Of a stretch of DNA of 64,000 nucleotides, positions 43,490 to 56,138 are shown in pieces. Position 1 is the stretch's first letter. Every line of letters starts with the position of its first letter. The notes under the pieces are model-generated. The model was given only the letters and a program-made list of their open reading frames with translations. It searched no databases and was not told the DNA's origin. The position numbers and the translations under genes were made by a program. Origin of the DNA: Niebla homalea (taxonomy: Eukaryota; Ascomycota; Lecanoromycetes; Lecanorales; Ramalinaceae); NCBI GenBank assembly GCA_019925105.1, contig JAHGAU010000009.1:744001-808000 (forward strand), in the 5' to 3' direction.

Positions 43490-46400
43490 CTAATGCCTTT
43501 TGTACTTATCCTCCAGTCGCTTCTTATTTCCGGGGTCCAAGCTGTTGGTAGCTCCCATGAGAGTCTGACCAACCGCCTTGCTGACACCCATAGCTGGCCT
43601 TAATATGACCGTGGGCGCACCCTTCAAGACTGCTTTGGCAGCTCCTCCTGCCGTGCCGCTGTCCATTACTTCTCCCGGCATGGCGACGATTGCGTCTTTT
43701 GCCGTCAACAGGTCCCTTTCAAGGCTAGCATAGGCGCCGCGCAGCCCTTGGATGACTCCGACTGGCTGGTTAGAGTAGAGGCTGATTTGCTCTTTTTCTT
43801 CCTCGTCCAAATCAGCTTCGTCCCAGCCCCCCGAGATATCCCCACGTGTTTGTGCATCCTGCGCTGTAAGCATGATCTCCGCTCCCTGCAGGACAGTCTG
43901 AGTCCCGATAGCAAGCTTGGCACCTAACCTGGCGAACTCACTCGTCGTCGTCTTTGCGAAAGCCAATGCGCCTTTCTGGAAGCTGCGGACGACCCGGCCA
44001 TCTTTCTTGTACTCTGCTATAGGCACAACGACAAGATCCCGAACCCCTTGACCTACATTCACTAGGCCTCGGAGAGGACCTAAACCAGCAAGGATTCCAG
44101 GTAGCTGATTGTGTTTGATGTCTGGCATCCAAATATCATTCAGGGTTTTACCCAGCTTGTCAAATCCAGAAACTCCATATATGATGACGTGACGCAGAAC
44201 CATTTCCGCTTGGTCGAGTATGAAGAAATTCATAAATTCGGTTGTATGACCAGAACGGAGGCCAGCGTAATCGACCCGCTTTGGCTTGAAGTCAAGCTTC
44301 ACTCGGATTGCCATGACTTCTACCCGCTGCAAGAACGGTTTCTCCGTCTTTGGACTAGTCTCTGGTGGCGAGTCATCTCTGAATTCGAAGAAGCGCGTCA
44401 TGAAATCCAGGGCGTCTTGGTCTATGTGGAGCCGTAAGGGAAGTATGCTTGCCTAACAATGGTTAGCTAGAGTATTGTGTGTGAGAGTTCTTCTCACCTT
44501 GATCACGAGCTCAGAGGCTGCCAGCTCGGGCACAGGCTTGACGTCGAGGATAATGATATCGATCATGCTTCTGTCGTTTTCCCGCTCCCCGGCGTCTGAC
44601 ATATATGTTGCAAATTTCTTCCACGTAGATGTTGGCACATGATCGAAAATCTCTAGATCCTGAACCTGGAGTCGAAGGGAGCTTTGAGTTTGCCTCAATG
44701 CTGGAGGATACACAACGAGATCGGCAAATATGCCTTTGAGTTCAAATGTCATCTTGTGATATTTGCTGCGTTTCAGCCGAAGCTTTCGTCTTCGAGGCTG
44801 TTTATCATGCCCCTGCCTGCTTGATGATCGCGCTGTCGTCGAAGTCTGGTAGCTGCTTGTTTCACTTGCACTATCACCAATGTCTTCATTCACATGGCGG
44901 GCAAGATCTGCTGCATCGCCACTCGCAGGGATCCCAATGTAGATGGAGTTGAACAAGAAGTCTCCAATCACATCTTCGCTTTCATCTTGCGAGTCCAAAG
45001 TTCGCCCTCTTTCATTCTTGGAAACTCGTTCCTTAGCTTTCGATTGGACGTCATCTACAGCTTGGCTGATTCGATCCCGAGTTTTATCCCAGTCGTAACC
45101 ATCATACAAGTTCCAGATGATATGAAAATCTCTAAGACGAGCCTGAAGAGGATTCGGAGGATTTGATCTGCTTTGGACGCTCTGCCGCCCAGGCAGCTCT
45201 CGTCGTGGGGCTTGACTGGTTGCTTGATCACCGAAATGGTCATCGCGAAAATCCAGCGGCACATTTCCCGGAGCAACCTGTGCTTGCTCTTCGAAACTTT
45301 GCAGCAAATTATGGTCACCAATCTCTCGGACTATCGATGGGCTTGCCATGGACTCAAGATCCTCCTCCAACATGCTGTCAGTGATCATTTGACTTGTTTC
45401 GGCAGGGTCGGGATCGTAGAAGCTGGAAACATATTCCAGATTCTGCGGGACCTCATCGTCTACCAGATCACCCTCCTCAAGTTCAAGAGGAAAGTGTGCG
45501 CTATCAGATAGGCTCTGCTTGCTCATGGCATATGCATCTCCGGTGAAAGATGCGAGCATCTCTTCGACGGGGACAGCTTCTGTACGATATTTAAGCTCAG
45601 TGCTCTTTGGCCTTGGAGGGGTTAGGCCATTCATGATGCTCAACATTGTTCCGGTGGAGTCGGCGCACGTCTCCAGAAGCAAAAACCCAGAGTCTATCTC
45701 TGCATCCAGAGTGTGGCTAGACATCGCACCAGCATCCAGATATTTTACGGTAGCTTTAAGCGCCATGAGTGAGGCAACCGAAACGTACCCAGTGTCAGTC
45801 AAGATCCCGACACAGTCTACAGACGCATCAGTCGCTTCTCGAGGTAGATTGGTACCGGCTTCATCAATGATCAATGCAGAAGCCTTCTTGATTAGGATGG
45901 CAGCTTCAAGGCTTCCGTCAGACACGATAGAAGAATTGAGCTTTGCTTGTTCAACCACGACATAACCTTTAGATTTCGTATTGCGCGGGTTGAGTCCTAC
46001 GATGGTGTCTTTGAGAACGATGTCAACGTTAGGCAAATGACCCCCCTCGTCCTTAGTGCCCATGCTGTCTTGATGAAACAATTTTGCTGGCTTGATCTCT
46101 TCCTGCAAATGACCTCGAAGCGTTGCGACAGATTCAACAGCCTCAGTGAAGAACTCCTCAGCAGAAGTGCCCTCCTCCATCCCAAGGAACGCTATCAAGG
46201 TGGTGATGTGGTACTCGAGACGAAGATCGTGTATCCTAATCCGTACTGTCGGATCCATTTCATTGCCAATGAAACGAGCTAGAAGCAAAGGCAGACGGCC
46301 GCTAGAAGCAGCCTTATTTGGCAATGATGTACCGATGAGCAACTCATTATTATTGCGATCGCAGGTCATGCTTCTGATACCAACGGCCAACAGCAGGGGA

Positions 46401-49400
46401 AATCCAATGTGGGCAATTTCAGCATCCTTCGTGCTAAGCTTGAGCATACCCAGCTGGTCACCAACGAGTGCGTGGAAAGAAAGCCTCTTCAGAAGCACCA
46501 AAGTAAGAATGCCGGGGCGATCATCCTCTGGGAGATATTTGGCTACAGTAGACAGTTTCTTCAAATCTTCGAATATTGACGAGATAGATTTGGCTTCGAT
46601 AGGATCAGATAGGCTTCCCTCGAACGAATCAACAGTGACCCGAACAACTCCTCCTTGCCGACGCTGTCGCAACAATGTGTCCACAAGCAACCCGTCTTTG
46701 AATCCATCCTCATTGTCGAGCTGAGACGGGAATACAAGCTCTATCAGACGGGCAAGGTCGACCTCCTTGGGAGTTGACAAATACTCGACTCTTAGATTCA
46801 ACAAAGTAAGCGACATTGAAGGCTCTGAATTTTCAAGATCTGTAAGAGGGCCCTTCACTTTCAATCTATCGATCTGTAATCCCAACCCCTCGGCTCGGCT
46901 CACAACTTTCACGGCTGAAGTTGTCAATCTGAGAGAGGTTTGATGTCCTTGGACGTCAAATACGAGACCTCCAACCCGCGCAGTAACCTTCTTACGGCTC
47001 GACATAGACGAGCCCTCCGAAGAACTTGCAGGCTCTCTTTTCTCAAAGTGAACCCCACGCAATGGCTTTTTGGGCGGTTTGGGACATTTATCTGGGTCCT
47101 TGATAGTTATCGTCGAGATCATGGAGCTGCCAAGGCCAAGCATGCTACTCAAGCCTCCAAACCAGCCAAACATCTCGTCGAGTTTTCGCAAGTCAAGCAC
47201 GACAGACATGGGCAGAGTGCTAATGTCGAGGCTGAAGGCGGTAGGAGACCTTTTGGTGGTAAGAACAACGTCATTCTCAACCGGTGCAAGGATGTCACGC
47301 GTGGAGTCTCTCATTTTAAATTCTGCATTGAAGGTGATTATGTCCGCGTCCGCATAACCGAGTGATAATTTGCCAATCCTCAATTCCGTATTCGATTGGC
47401 TTCCCTGTCCTCGGTAACGAAGCTGGAGGCCTCTCACTTCAGACTGGAGAAGCACCATTGAATTGCCGGACAGATCATTCTGACAGTCGTCCAGGACGGC
47501 CAAGGTGGATAGCCTTGGGGCCTGGTTCCGTACAGAGTCTAGGAAGTGCCAGGTGATAGCCTGGAGTGAGATGCTCAAGTCAATGATAGGTCTTAGAGTT
47601 TTCGAGGCTGAGCCCGTCTCTTTCCTGGGCTGCTGACGGTCGCTGAGTCGACTTAGACTTTGCGCTGAAAGCGTAATCATCCTCGTGAGCGTCATGTCCC
47701 CGACAATTCGGGCTTTGTTGATCTTCGCAAGCACAGTGAGTATGGACTGCTTTGGCAGAACATCAGGCGCGGTGTTTGGCCGTGGAGCATCGCCTCCCGT
47801 TGGACTATTACCAGCATGTTCAGTCAAAGTCGTCGATCCAGACAGTGGCCTCGTTAGTCGCGTTGAAATCTCTATGGACAAGTTCTCAACAGCAGCAATG
47901 GGCTTCACAAGGCTAGTGCTCTCACTAGCAGCTCCTGAATCTGAGGTCTCTGATGCTTCGGAGGAAAAGTGTTTAGGTCGTACAGCACTTTCTTTTTGGA
48001 CGTACTTGATCTCAGAAGAAGACCTTTCATCGGGTACCGGCCGTACTTTGGGCCTGACTATGGGCGAATCTTTTGAACGAAGGCTTGCATCCGCTCGATC
48101 AGGCTCAGCAGCAGCAGCACTCGTCTTCCATGAGGCAAGCGGTGCAGGCTCGAACAAGGGAGGACTCGCATGACTGTCACCAGACGAAGCCCATTGCCAG
48201 TCACCGGGCATAGGGGGCAGGCGTTCTTCTGGTGTTGGAAATTTTTGGCTCACAGCGCTCATATACATGCTCGAGGCTTCTTCGTGGCTGTAGATTTTGG
48301 ACTCAGAAAGATCTTCCGATGAGGGCCGCTGACCAGCGTCCGTCCCGTCGCGTAAGTTACCAACGCTACTTGATGCCGAATCCACATCAGGGTCTCTGGA
48401 GTCCGCGGAAAAGCCTGAAGCTGGGGGTGGCGAAATTGGGCGATGTATCAGGCGACTATGACTGAAAGGGGTTGTCAAACCACCAGGCAAGCTGTCTGTT
48501 CCGAAAGGCGACATCGGTTGCTGTCGTGACTGATCGCGATAGTCCTTTCTATGAAAAGCTTCGGAGTGGCTATAGTCCTTGTGGTAATCATGGTGTAATA
48601 AGGCATCGGTTGAATTGTACACATCCGATCCATCGACGGACTTCTGCGATAGCACAGGATCATGCGCTTTTGAAGGACCGTCCTCAAGGTATGAAGACTC
48701 TAATGAAGCTCTGCTTTGGTCATCGCTTGAGCAAGGTGAGGAAGCTTTCGGTCGAAAATTGTTGGATCGTAGAGAGGGATTAGCCTGCTCTTGCGCACTA
48801 CCAAAGGTACTGCTATGCACGGTACCTGGGGATGAAGGCACAGGAGATCGAGCAAGTTGGGTGAACAGAGCAGCATCAGATATAATCATGAATTGGATTC
48901 CGCCGAGCTGGATTCGTCGGGTACTGCGCTTTTCGCCTTCGATGGGAGTATCTTCGCCGCTTTGCTCTTTTTTGGCCGTGCCTTCTTGGGCTCCACTGAC
49001 AGATAGGTCGCCTACTGTGAGGCGTAGCGTTACAGTCTCCGGTTTCTCACTAGATCCAGCGCCTTCTTCTCCGCCTGTTAACGGTATATGCAAGCATATA
49101 TGTAGATCGACTTGAATGTTCCTAACCTGCACGTGCATGCGACCCATCACTCCTTTTAAAAAGTCAGCCAGGAAAGCTGGCAGAGAAAGCTCGTTGCCAA
49201 AGCCAACGTGCTCCGAGTCGGCTTCATATATCTGCGGCCTTTTGACATGTTGGGACTGAAGAAGGCTTGCCTGGAGTTCCTCTTTGTCTTGCTCTGGCTC
49301 TCTTTCGAGGAAGGACTCAGCTATTGCTTCAGTGGAAGGAAGGTGGTCGCTCTGTGATCCGGACACATTATGGAGCCCTTTCAGATCGCCATACCCTGAC

Positions 49401-49828
49401 CTCAGGCCACCCGGATCGTGGACCTGGGATTGGGTACTCCGACCTTTCCCATTGTTTACTTTGTCTTGGCTTCTGAAGGAACGGTCTCTTTCCTCCGTCC
49501 GATCCCCTTTAATCCTGCAGTCTGCTTCCACATGGACTTTCAGACCACTGATCTCGATAGATATTCCACTTTGATGAAGATCGGCAGGAATTGTCAACCG
49601 GAGAAGGTCCAGCCTAGCTCCAGCAATGCCCAACGTATTTGGAAGCTGCAAAAGAGCAGAGAGCTTTTTGCTGTGCATGCCTACATTCTTCAGCTCGACT
49701 GTACTTCTTTTGCCCCATGTTATGTCCAAATTCTCTAGGTCTATGGCGTCAGTGTCGAGCAGCTCCAGACGGGAGAGAGCATAGCGAAGGACCCGTTTCT
49801 GGACGAATGAGGGAATAAAGTAGGCCAT
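43490..49828 (-). CDS. ATG2: Autophagy lipid-transfer protein Atg2
   Basis: Two exons (49828..44498, 44452..43490) with a 45-nt intron give 2097 aa. Atg2 is a rod-shaped bridge that moves lipids from the ER to the growing isolation membrane, working with Atg9 and Atg18. The chorein N domain starts [20 protein letters not shown] with an ITWGK segment. The middle has long Ser-rich disordered stretches. The C-terminal region in exon 2 has the conserved [20 protein letters not shown] and [21 protein letters not shown] blocks plus amphipathic helices. The start is the ATG at 49828; the frame is open upstream only with non-ATG codons. Length matches Pezizomycotina Atg2. Confidence 0.95.
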
Positions 49829-50456
49829 CTGGAATACTCTTGCCACAATAGCATTTTACACATACGCGATCATGGTTTGTAAGAAAACGCTGTTTCCTAG
49901 TGGGGTACATGAAGTCGCAAGACAGGGTTGTAGCTCATGGGAAACTCGAAGTGCAAGCACTCTGTCGTGAGCGTGCGGTCGCATAGTAGCCTCTCCTCTG
50001 CTTCAGATACCATGGTGCAATATGAACGGTTCGTGATCGGCCGTCAGGATGCTAACGAGCTTCAGTCACGAGAGTCCGTCATGCTTGTGTTGACTCTGTA
50101 CCTTAAGATCTTCTAGGCTGTCATATGGACATGACGTAATGCTTGGCATCAATAATCTACAATGCCAAGAAGGGCTCAATGGATGTAATCTTCAACTCAC
50201 CGAGGAGTCCATTAGACTCTGTCTGTATCTTAGACAACATTGTTCTCGAATATTGCTGTGCTGCTAATACCCCCTCAGAAAGGTCTTTCTCGACGAGATT
50301 GGTATGGTCTATTCATTAATCAACATTCAGCTCGAATGAGTATCGTGTATCATTCATGATCAGATGAAGCGAAGTCTATCGGTCGATCTGAAGCGAAGTC
50401 CAGGCTCTGTCCACATTGCATTGTTGGGCATTTTGCAATCGTCGTCACACTTGTAT
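49829..50456. other. Intergenic region upstream of ATG2
   Basis: A 628-bp spacer between two minus-strand genes, containing the ATG2 promoter and the adenosine deaminase 3' UTR. The 12-bp direct repeat TGAAGCGAAGTC occurs at 50365-50376 and 50389-50400, spaced 24 bp apart. No other motif is clear. Confidence 0.45.
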
Positions 50457-52258
50457 TCAATCGTCATCCCCTCCGTATTCGATGGCGTATTCCATAACCA
50501 CCCATTCACAGAATTCGTTCCACTGCTCGGTCCAAGTCCTCAGTCTTTCAGCTCGTAAGCCTTGGCCATGCTTCCCGTCCGCAACATCCTTATTCCAATC
50601 TTTGGTAGATTGATCAGTATATGACGCCCACCTTACACTGTTCTCCGCGAGGGAACCGAGACCCTCGAGTCCCAGGTTCTCCCACCCTTGTAAAGCTTGC
50701 CAAAAATCATGTGTGACTCCGCTGACCCCATAACCAAGCACGCCTGGGTCATCGTTGGAAAGCGAACACGGCACACCTCGTGCCAGTAAAGCGGGCAGCG
50801 GGTGGGCTTTGATTGAACTTGTCAGCCGAAGAACCTCATTTGAGATCGGACATGATTCAATGAGGATCCTCTTCGTTTTCACCATCTCTGTGAGCAGAGG
50901 GTGTTTGTACAGAGAGTAGCCGTGTCCAATCCTGCGTGTGCCCAGCAAGATAGCGTCAAATAAATTGTTATCCGTTTCATCTCCGTCCCCCAAGCATTCG
51001 CCAGCATGGAAGAAAAAAGGTATATCAACTCCCTGTTCCATACATCGTTTCCGGAACCAGAAAAACTCGGGGGTCAGATCAGCCAACGGTCGCCCGGCGT
51101 CTTCCTGCCCGACACAGTCATAGCCACAAATCAGGTCGGGGAACTGCTTCTTCATCTCAATGCATGCTTTCATATGCTCTACTATTTGCTTTTTACCCCA
51201 GAAACGCAGGCTTGTCCAGATGAAACGACACCCCCAAAAGTCGTTGCCTTGGTCCGAGCCTCTGAAAGCCTCTAATTCTTCCTTCAAGATGCGGCAAAAA
51301 TCCTTGTAATCTGGGGCTGGTTCTTCACAACCCTCGAGGAAGTATTCTTGCGCAAAGACTGATCGAAGATCTACCTGTTCGACAATTAGGTATAAGGACT
51401 GGCAAATTTTGGGATTCGGTGCTCATTGCTTACCCATTGAACCCCATCTTGACGCAAATCGCGAAACAGCTTTTGCACAGCAGCTCGTAAGACAGGTTCA
51501 TAATATTCCAGGGAATTCAAAGGTCCAAAGCAGTTACCGAATTTCTGCCATATCGCATCAACGCCGTGATAGTGTTTGAGGGAGTCTTCCAAAGTAATGG
51601 TACATAGATGGGTGAGCCATGATTTGAAGCCCGGGACACCATTGACCGGGAAGGATTCTGCGGCGGCTTTCATGGGAACGAAACTTGAAGCCTGGTATTG
51701 ATCGGTCCATATAGACGAACCACTGGCATCCAAGGATTTCCGAAAGCGGAATCGAATGTCGGCGTCCTCTTGCGGCGTGGATGCGCTCAAAGGCTTTTTT
51801 GCCGACAAGGCAATGCCTTCTGTAGCCAGAGCTTGATCAATTACGAAGGATACATCGAACGTAGCGTCCATGTGAGCATGCAACAAGGCGCCTTTGGGCA
51901 TTCTCTTCACGATCTGCCAAGACTTAGTCTTCTCCATGACGTTTCTGGCCAAATGAAACATCATGCCTGGGTACAAGTTGATATCTTCCTTGTCTGCAAC
52001 ATCGCGTTGCAAAGCTTCCGTCCAGATGGTGCGCCGCTCTTCTGATAGAATGCGCGAGACGATTTTACAAGCTTCAGTAGCCATGGGGGTTAATGACTGT
52101 CGGAAGGCATTATCACTCCGCTGGGACTTTTCTTGCTCTATCAAAGCTTCACGACCGGAAAGATACTTTTGTATGAATTGGTCCTCAAATTGAGGCAGTC
52201 CTTCTTCAATTTCCCAATCGGAGAGCTCGCTCCGCTCTTCAAGCTCATTGTCAGACAT
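50457..52258 (-). CDS. Adenosine deaminase, ADGF/ADA2 (CECR1) type
   Basis: Two exons (52258..51434, 51374..50457) with a 59-nt intron give 580 aa. The enzyme class converts adenosine to inosine with a zinc ion. Zinc and catalytic residues are present: HAHMD at 127-131, HAGE at 398-401, HG at 426-427 and SNDDPG at 481-486. The long N-terminal region and length fit the ADGF/CECR1 branch rather than the ~350-aa ADA1 branch. The chosen start gives an acidic N terminus (MSDNELEERSELSDWE) without a signal peptide, so it is probably intracellular, unlike animal ADGFs. It is divergent from a concentrative nucleoside transporter, suggesting a joint role in purine salvage. Confidence 0.92.
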
Positions 52259-53035
52259 GGTGTCGCTGTGTCTATGCAAGGCTTCCTGGAATGGATCGAG
52301 CGTCTTTCAATTCACCAATTGTCTTCGCAAGATAGGAGCACAATCCTCTGGGACATAAAAAACTTCGTACTTCTCGTCCACAAAAAGGTCTCGATGACGG
52401 TCAGCACAAACCTACAAGCTGGCCTGTGCTTGGCTCGAGAGATTGCTTTGCGCAACACGCTTCTCAAGAAGACCTCTGTCCCTTACCGTTCGGCGATCTC
52501 ATTTAAGGTACATTATCTTGGGAAACAATGTGCGATTTGCCGGTAATATCAGAGTACGCTCCGGCGGTGCAGGTAAGACTTGGCCGCATCCCGGGTATAC
52601 CGGGCTTAACAGTGGGGCGGAAAGCCGGCAACCAGTTCCCCTTTACGTCCAGTCCTCCGCCACCCCTTTGGATCGAATGAGGGGGGCAGGGAGGGCTCCG
52701 CTGCAGTGCATGCAAGTCAGCAGTGGGAGGCTCATAAATGATAAGGAAAGTCCGAAGAAATGATTATCCCGGCCAATGATCTACCTCGGACTTGGCCGCC
52801 ATCCTTCTACCTACTTGATGGGTTAGTACATAGATGGCAGGTACGGAATACAGAGTATTTTGAAGAGAAAAGATTCCCCACTGGGAAGTCCCCAGTGCTT
52901 GATAAAGACAGAGTACCCAGCCCTTGCATATTGCTCCTGCGAACCTTGTTGCTTCAGGGCATTGCCAAAGATCTTGCATTTGCGCTTCAGTCTCTTGAAA
53001 AACAGAATTTTTGTTGGCTTTTCACTGAATTGAGG
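52259..53035. promoter_or_regulatory. Bidirectional promoter between adenosine deaminase and nucleoside transporter
   Basis: A 777-bp region between divergent starts of two purine-salvage genes. It contains a CGG-N5-CCG pair at 52592-52602 within a CCCGG/CCGGG inverted repeat, a possible Zn2Cys6 regulator site. Frames in the region show no recognisable product. Confidence 0.55.
52592..52602. promoter_or_regulatory. CGG-N5-CCG site (candidate Zn2Cys6 target)
   Basis: Inverted CGG triplets spaced by GTATA lie roughly midway in the shared promoter. Known purine regulators such as UaY prefer six-base spacing, so the match is only partial. Confidence 0.3.
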
Positions 53036-55183
53036 ATGGAGGATGATCAACATCAACACAATGCTTCACCCCAGCATCATGTGGTCGTCGATGATGACCC
53101 TGCACTAAACACCGACCGCGAGCATCATCACAGCCATCTTCACCACGGTGCGCATGCTGAGAAAGGGCGGCATGACGATTTGCTTTATTCAAAAGGTACA
53201 ACGGATGAAAGGTCCATCATTCCGCATCAGGACCACCAAGACCATGATCTCGAAAAAAGGAAGAAAGCAGTGGACGCGGATGCATCTCCAGAAATCACAG
53301 AAAGTGCTATGGATACTGAAAAGGGCGTGTACGGCCCAGAGGAATCCGATCCCCAGTCACACAGGCTTTCAAATTTCTATAGGAAATATCGTCTGTTCTT
53401 CCATCTCGTCATATGGCTCGTTTTCACAGGGTCAGTCTTCCTTTGAGCCGCAAGAAGCTCTACATTGTTGGACCATGCGTTGCTGATGGGGCTCCTAGGT
53501 GGTGGATCGCAGGCCTGATCCTGCATGGCATTCATGAGTCGACTGGCTACCGGACAGGCTGGCTCAAAGCTTTTCTATTCTGGCTGGCAATCACTCTGCG
53601 TATTATCTTCTTCCATGTACCAATCACCTTCGTCACTAGGCCCATGCACTGGGCATGGAATAACACCAGCGTGAGATTCGTCAACTTACTTCCAGATGCC
53701 TGGAAGATCCCTATAGGGGCCACCTTGGTTGTCGGCGTCATCCTTATAGGAGCCTTCGCCAGCTCTGAGAGCCAGGACAATACCCGCGACAATCGCGCAG
53801 TATCCTTGTTTGGTCTTGCAGTCATTATTTTCGTCATGTGGGCTACTTCGAGGAACCGGAAAGCTGTCAAATGGCATACTGTCATCGTTGGCATGTTCAT
53901 TCAATTCATCATTGCTCTTTTTGTTCTGCGGTCTGGAGCTGGCTTTGCTATCTTCGCATTCATCTCCGAGCTTGCGAGAGATCTCCTAGGCTTTGCTGAT
54001 CAAGGCACCGCCTTTCTGACAACCAATACCGTACCGCACTTGGGTTGGTTCCTCGTATCAGTCCTTCCGGCGGTCGTTTTCTTTGTGGCTCTCATCCAGT
54101 TACTCTACTATAACGGCATCCTGCAATGGTTCATCGGAAAGTTCGCAGTCTTCTTCTTCTGGAGCCTACGGGTATCAGGAGCAGAAGCGGTCGTTGCCGC
54201 AGCATCTCCTTTCATCGGTCAAGGGGAATCCGCAATCCTGATCAAACCATTTGTGGCTCATCTTACGCAAGCCGAGCTGCATCAAGTGATGTGTTCGGGG
54301 TTTGCCACGATTGCAGGGTCCGTTCTGCTGGCGTACATCGCGTTAGGTGTCAATGCCCAGGCCCTCATCTGTGCGTATATTTTTACATTCCTTCCAAATC
54401 AAGCCAATGCTGATGTGCCATAGCCTCATGTGTGATGTCCATCCCAGCATCGCTCGCTATCAGCAAACTTCGATATCCAGAGACTGAGGAAACGCTCACA
54501 ACTGGACGGTGCGTCATTCCAGACGACGACGAGCATCGCGCCGCCAACTCAATCCATGCATTCGCAAATGGAGCTTGGCTAGGTCTCAAGATTGCTGGAA
54601 TGATCCTTGCAACACTGCTGTGCATTATTGCTCTACTTGGATTAGCCAATAGCCTTCTCACTTGGTGGGGACGGTATCTCAACATCAATGATCCTCCTCT
54701 GACCGTCGAACTCATCGTGGGATACATCTGTTACCCCATAGCCTTCCTTCTTGGTGTTCCACGAAACGGCGACCTTCTCAAGGTGGCTCAGCTGATTGGT
54801 ACAAAGCTTATTGCGAACGAATTTGTTGCGTACACCGCGCTGCAGACAGACCCGGCTTATGCGGATCTGAGCCCTCGGAGTAGACTCATCGCGACAGTGA
54901 GTTGAATGTTTTTTGATCCTGAACCCTCTGTTGATGACGATGAGCTCGATGTCCTGACTCCATATATCAGTACGCACTCTGCGGATTTGCCAACATAGGC
55001 TCCTTGGGAACGCAAATTGGTGTGTTGAGTCAGATCGCACCCGGTAGGAGCGGAGACGTTAGTAGGTTAGCACTGAGTGCACTGATTGCTGGCGCTTTGA
55101 GTACTTTCACTAGTGCAAGCATTGCCGGTCTCCTGATTCAAGATCAAGGCGCATATGTCAGTCCTAGCACAGCAAGTGGCTAG
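53036..55183 (+). CDS. Concentrative nucleoside transporter (CNT/SLC28 type)
   Basis: Four exons (53036..53430, 53499..54370, 54424..54896, 54971..55183) give 650 aa. CNT proteins import purine and pyrimidine nucleosides with a cation; fungal members use protons. The CNT core marks are GGILQWFIGKFAVFF-like helices, the substrate motif AAASPFIGQGESAILIKPF, MCSGFATIAGSVLLAYI, and CGFANIGSLGTQIGVLSQIAP in exon 4. About ten membrane helices are visible. The cytoplasmic N terminus of ~110 residues is very rich in His and Asp/Glu. Relatives of the start MEDDQHQHN are not conserved, so that ATG is the first in frame after the intergenic region. It is divergent from the adenosine deaminase gene. Confidence 0.94.
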
Positions 55184-55471
55184 AAGCCCCGTTTAGTATC
55201 CCATCCTCTATATGTGAGGCGATCTCCCAATAGGTCGGACCCAAGCAACTTTTAGCAGAATCAAATCTTTTGAAAGAAAGTGTGTGCATCATCATTGGAT
55301 ATGCCCTGTCCTTTGCCACGCTATGCTATTCCGCCACCTTGACCCACGCCGGACGATCTGAATCCAAAAGGCCCAAGAACCAGTTACCAGGCAGATAGAC
55401 CCTGAATCAATGATTCCACGATCTGACGTTCCACATCGAACCTTGCCAGAAAAAGCATTGTTGCGTCCGAC

Positions 55472-56138
55472 TCATTCTTCAGACAAATCTTGATGTCGAG
55501 CTAAAACTAGCCTCTGAAACTCTGCCTTGTCACTGTCCCAAAGCTCAGCCGCTCGACCATTGAGCGGACTTGCACTAGATTTTGGTATCAGCATCAGTCC
55601 ATGGATGGAAGCGGCATCCGCACTTATTCGGCTCTCCCAGAAGGCTCTGCAAGCTCAGCAACACGCTCTGCACGTTGTAGACCGCACTCCACTTGTCCTT
55701 CAGAATATCCAGACAGATCCGTCCTGAAAAGTCAACATTGGGGTGATAGATGGGGGTCTTGAAGAGAACGGTCGGGGGCGCGTAGGGGTAGTTGGATGGG
55801 AATTCGAAGGAGAGCTTAAAGGTCAATTTGGCGTAGGGAGTGTCGTCCGGGCCACCGATGGTGGCAGTCCAGAGGAGGAGGTTCTCTGCTGTGGATGGAA
55901 AGGCTGATATGGAGGGGGTCGGGTGCATCATTAGGTTCATCAGCTCTGTCTGCAGGCTAGCCATGTAGACGCAATGTCAGTCGACGACTTCTTCGATAGG
56001 GCTCTAGGGGGGGAGATACCGTTTTGTCACACTCTGCGCATCCTGACGCCGAGAACCTGAGCCAAGCTTGGAAGCTTCGTGGACCGAAGGCTGGCCAGGC
56101 GCCGAATTCTGGGTGTCTTCCATCATGTAGTCGGCCAT
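55472..56138 (-). CDS. UBC11: APC/C ubiquitin-conjugating enzyme E2 C (Ubc11/UBE2C)
   Basis: Three exons (56138..56020, 55956..55624, 55574..55472) give 184 aa. UBE2C-class E2s prime ubiquitin onto anaphase-promoting complex substrates such as cyclin B. The N-terminal extension (~40 residues) precedes [11 protein letters not shown], a class-specific helix. The [11 protein letters not shown] active-site cysteine is Cys121, followed by [15 protein letters not shown] and [19 protein letters not shown] across the last junction. All introns are GT-AG, 49-63 nt. The gene is divergent from CHK1 and converges on the nucleoside transporter. Confidence 0.95.

Noticed and set aside
45519..46724. Plus-strand frames antisense to ATG2
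   Set aside because: They lie wholly within the ATG2 coding exon and show no recognisable product.
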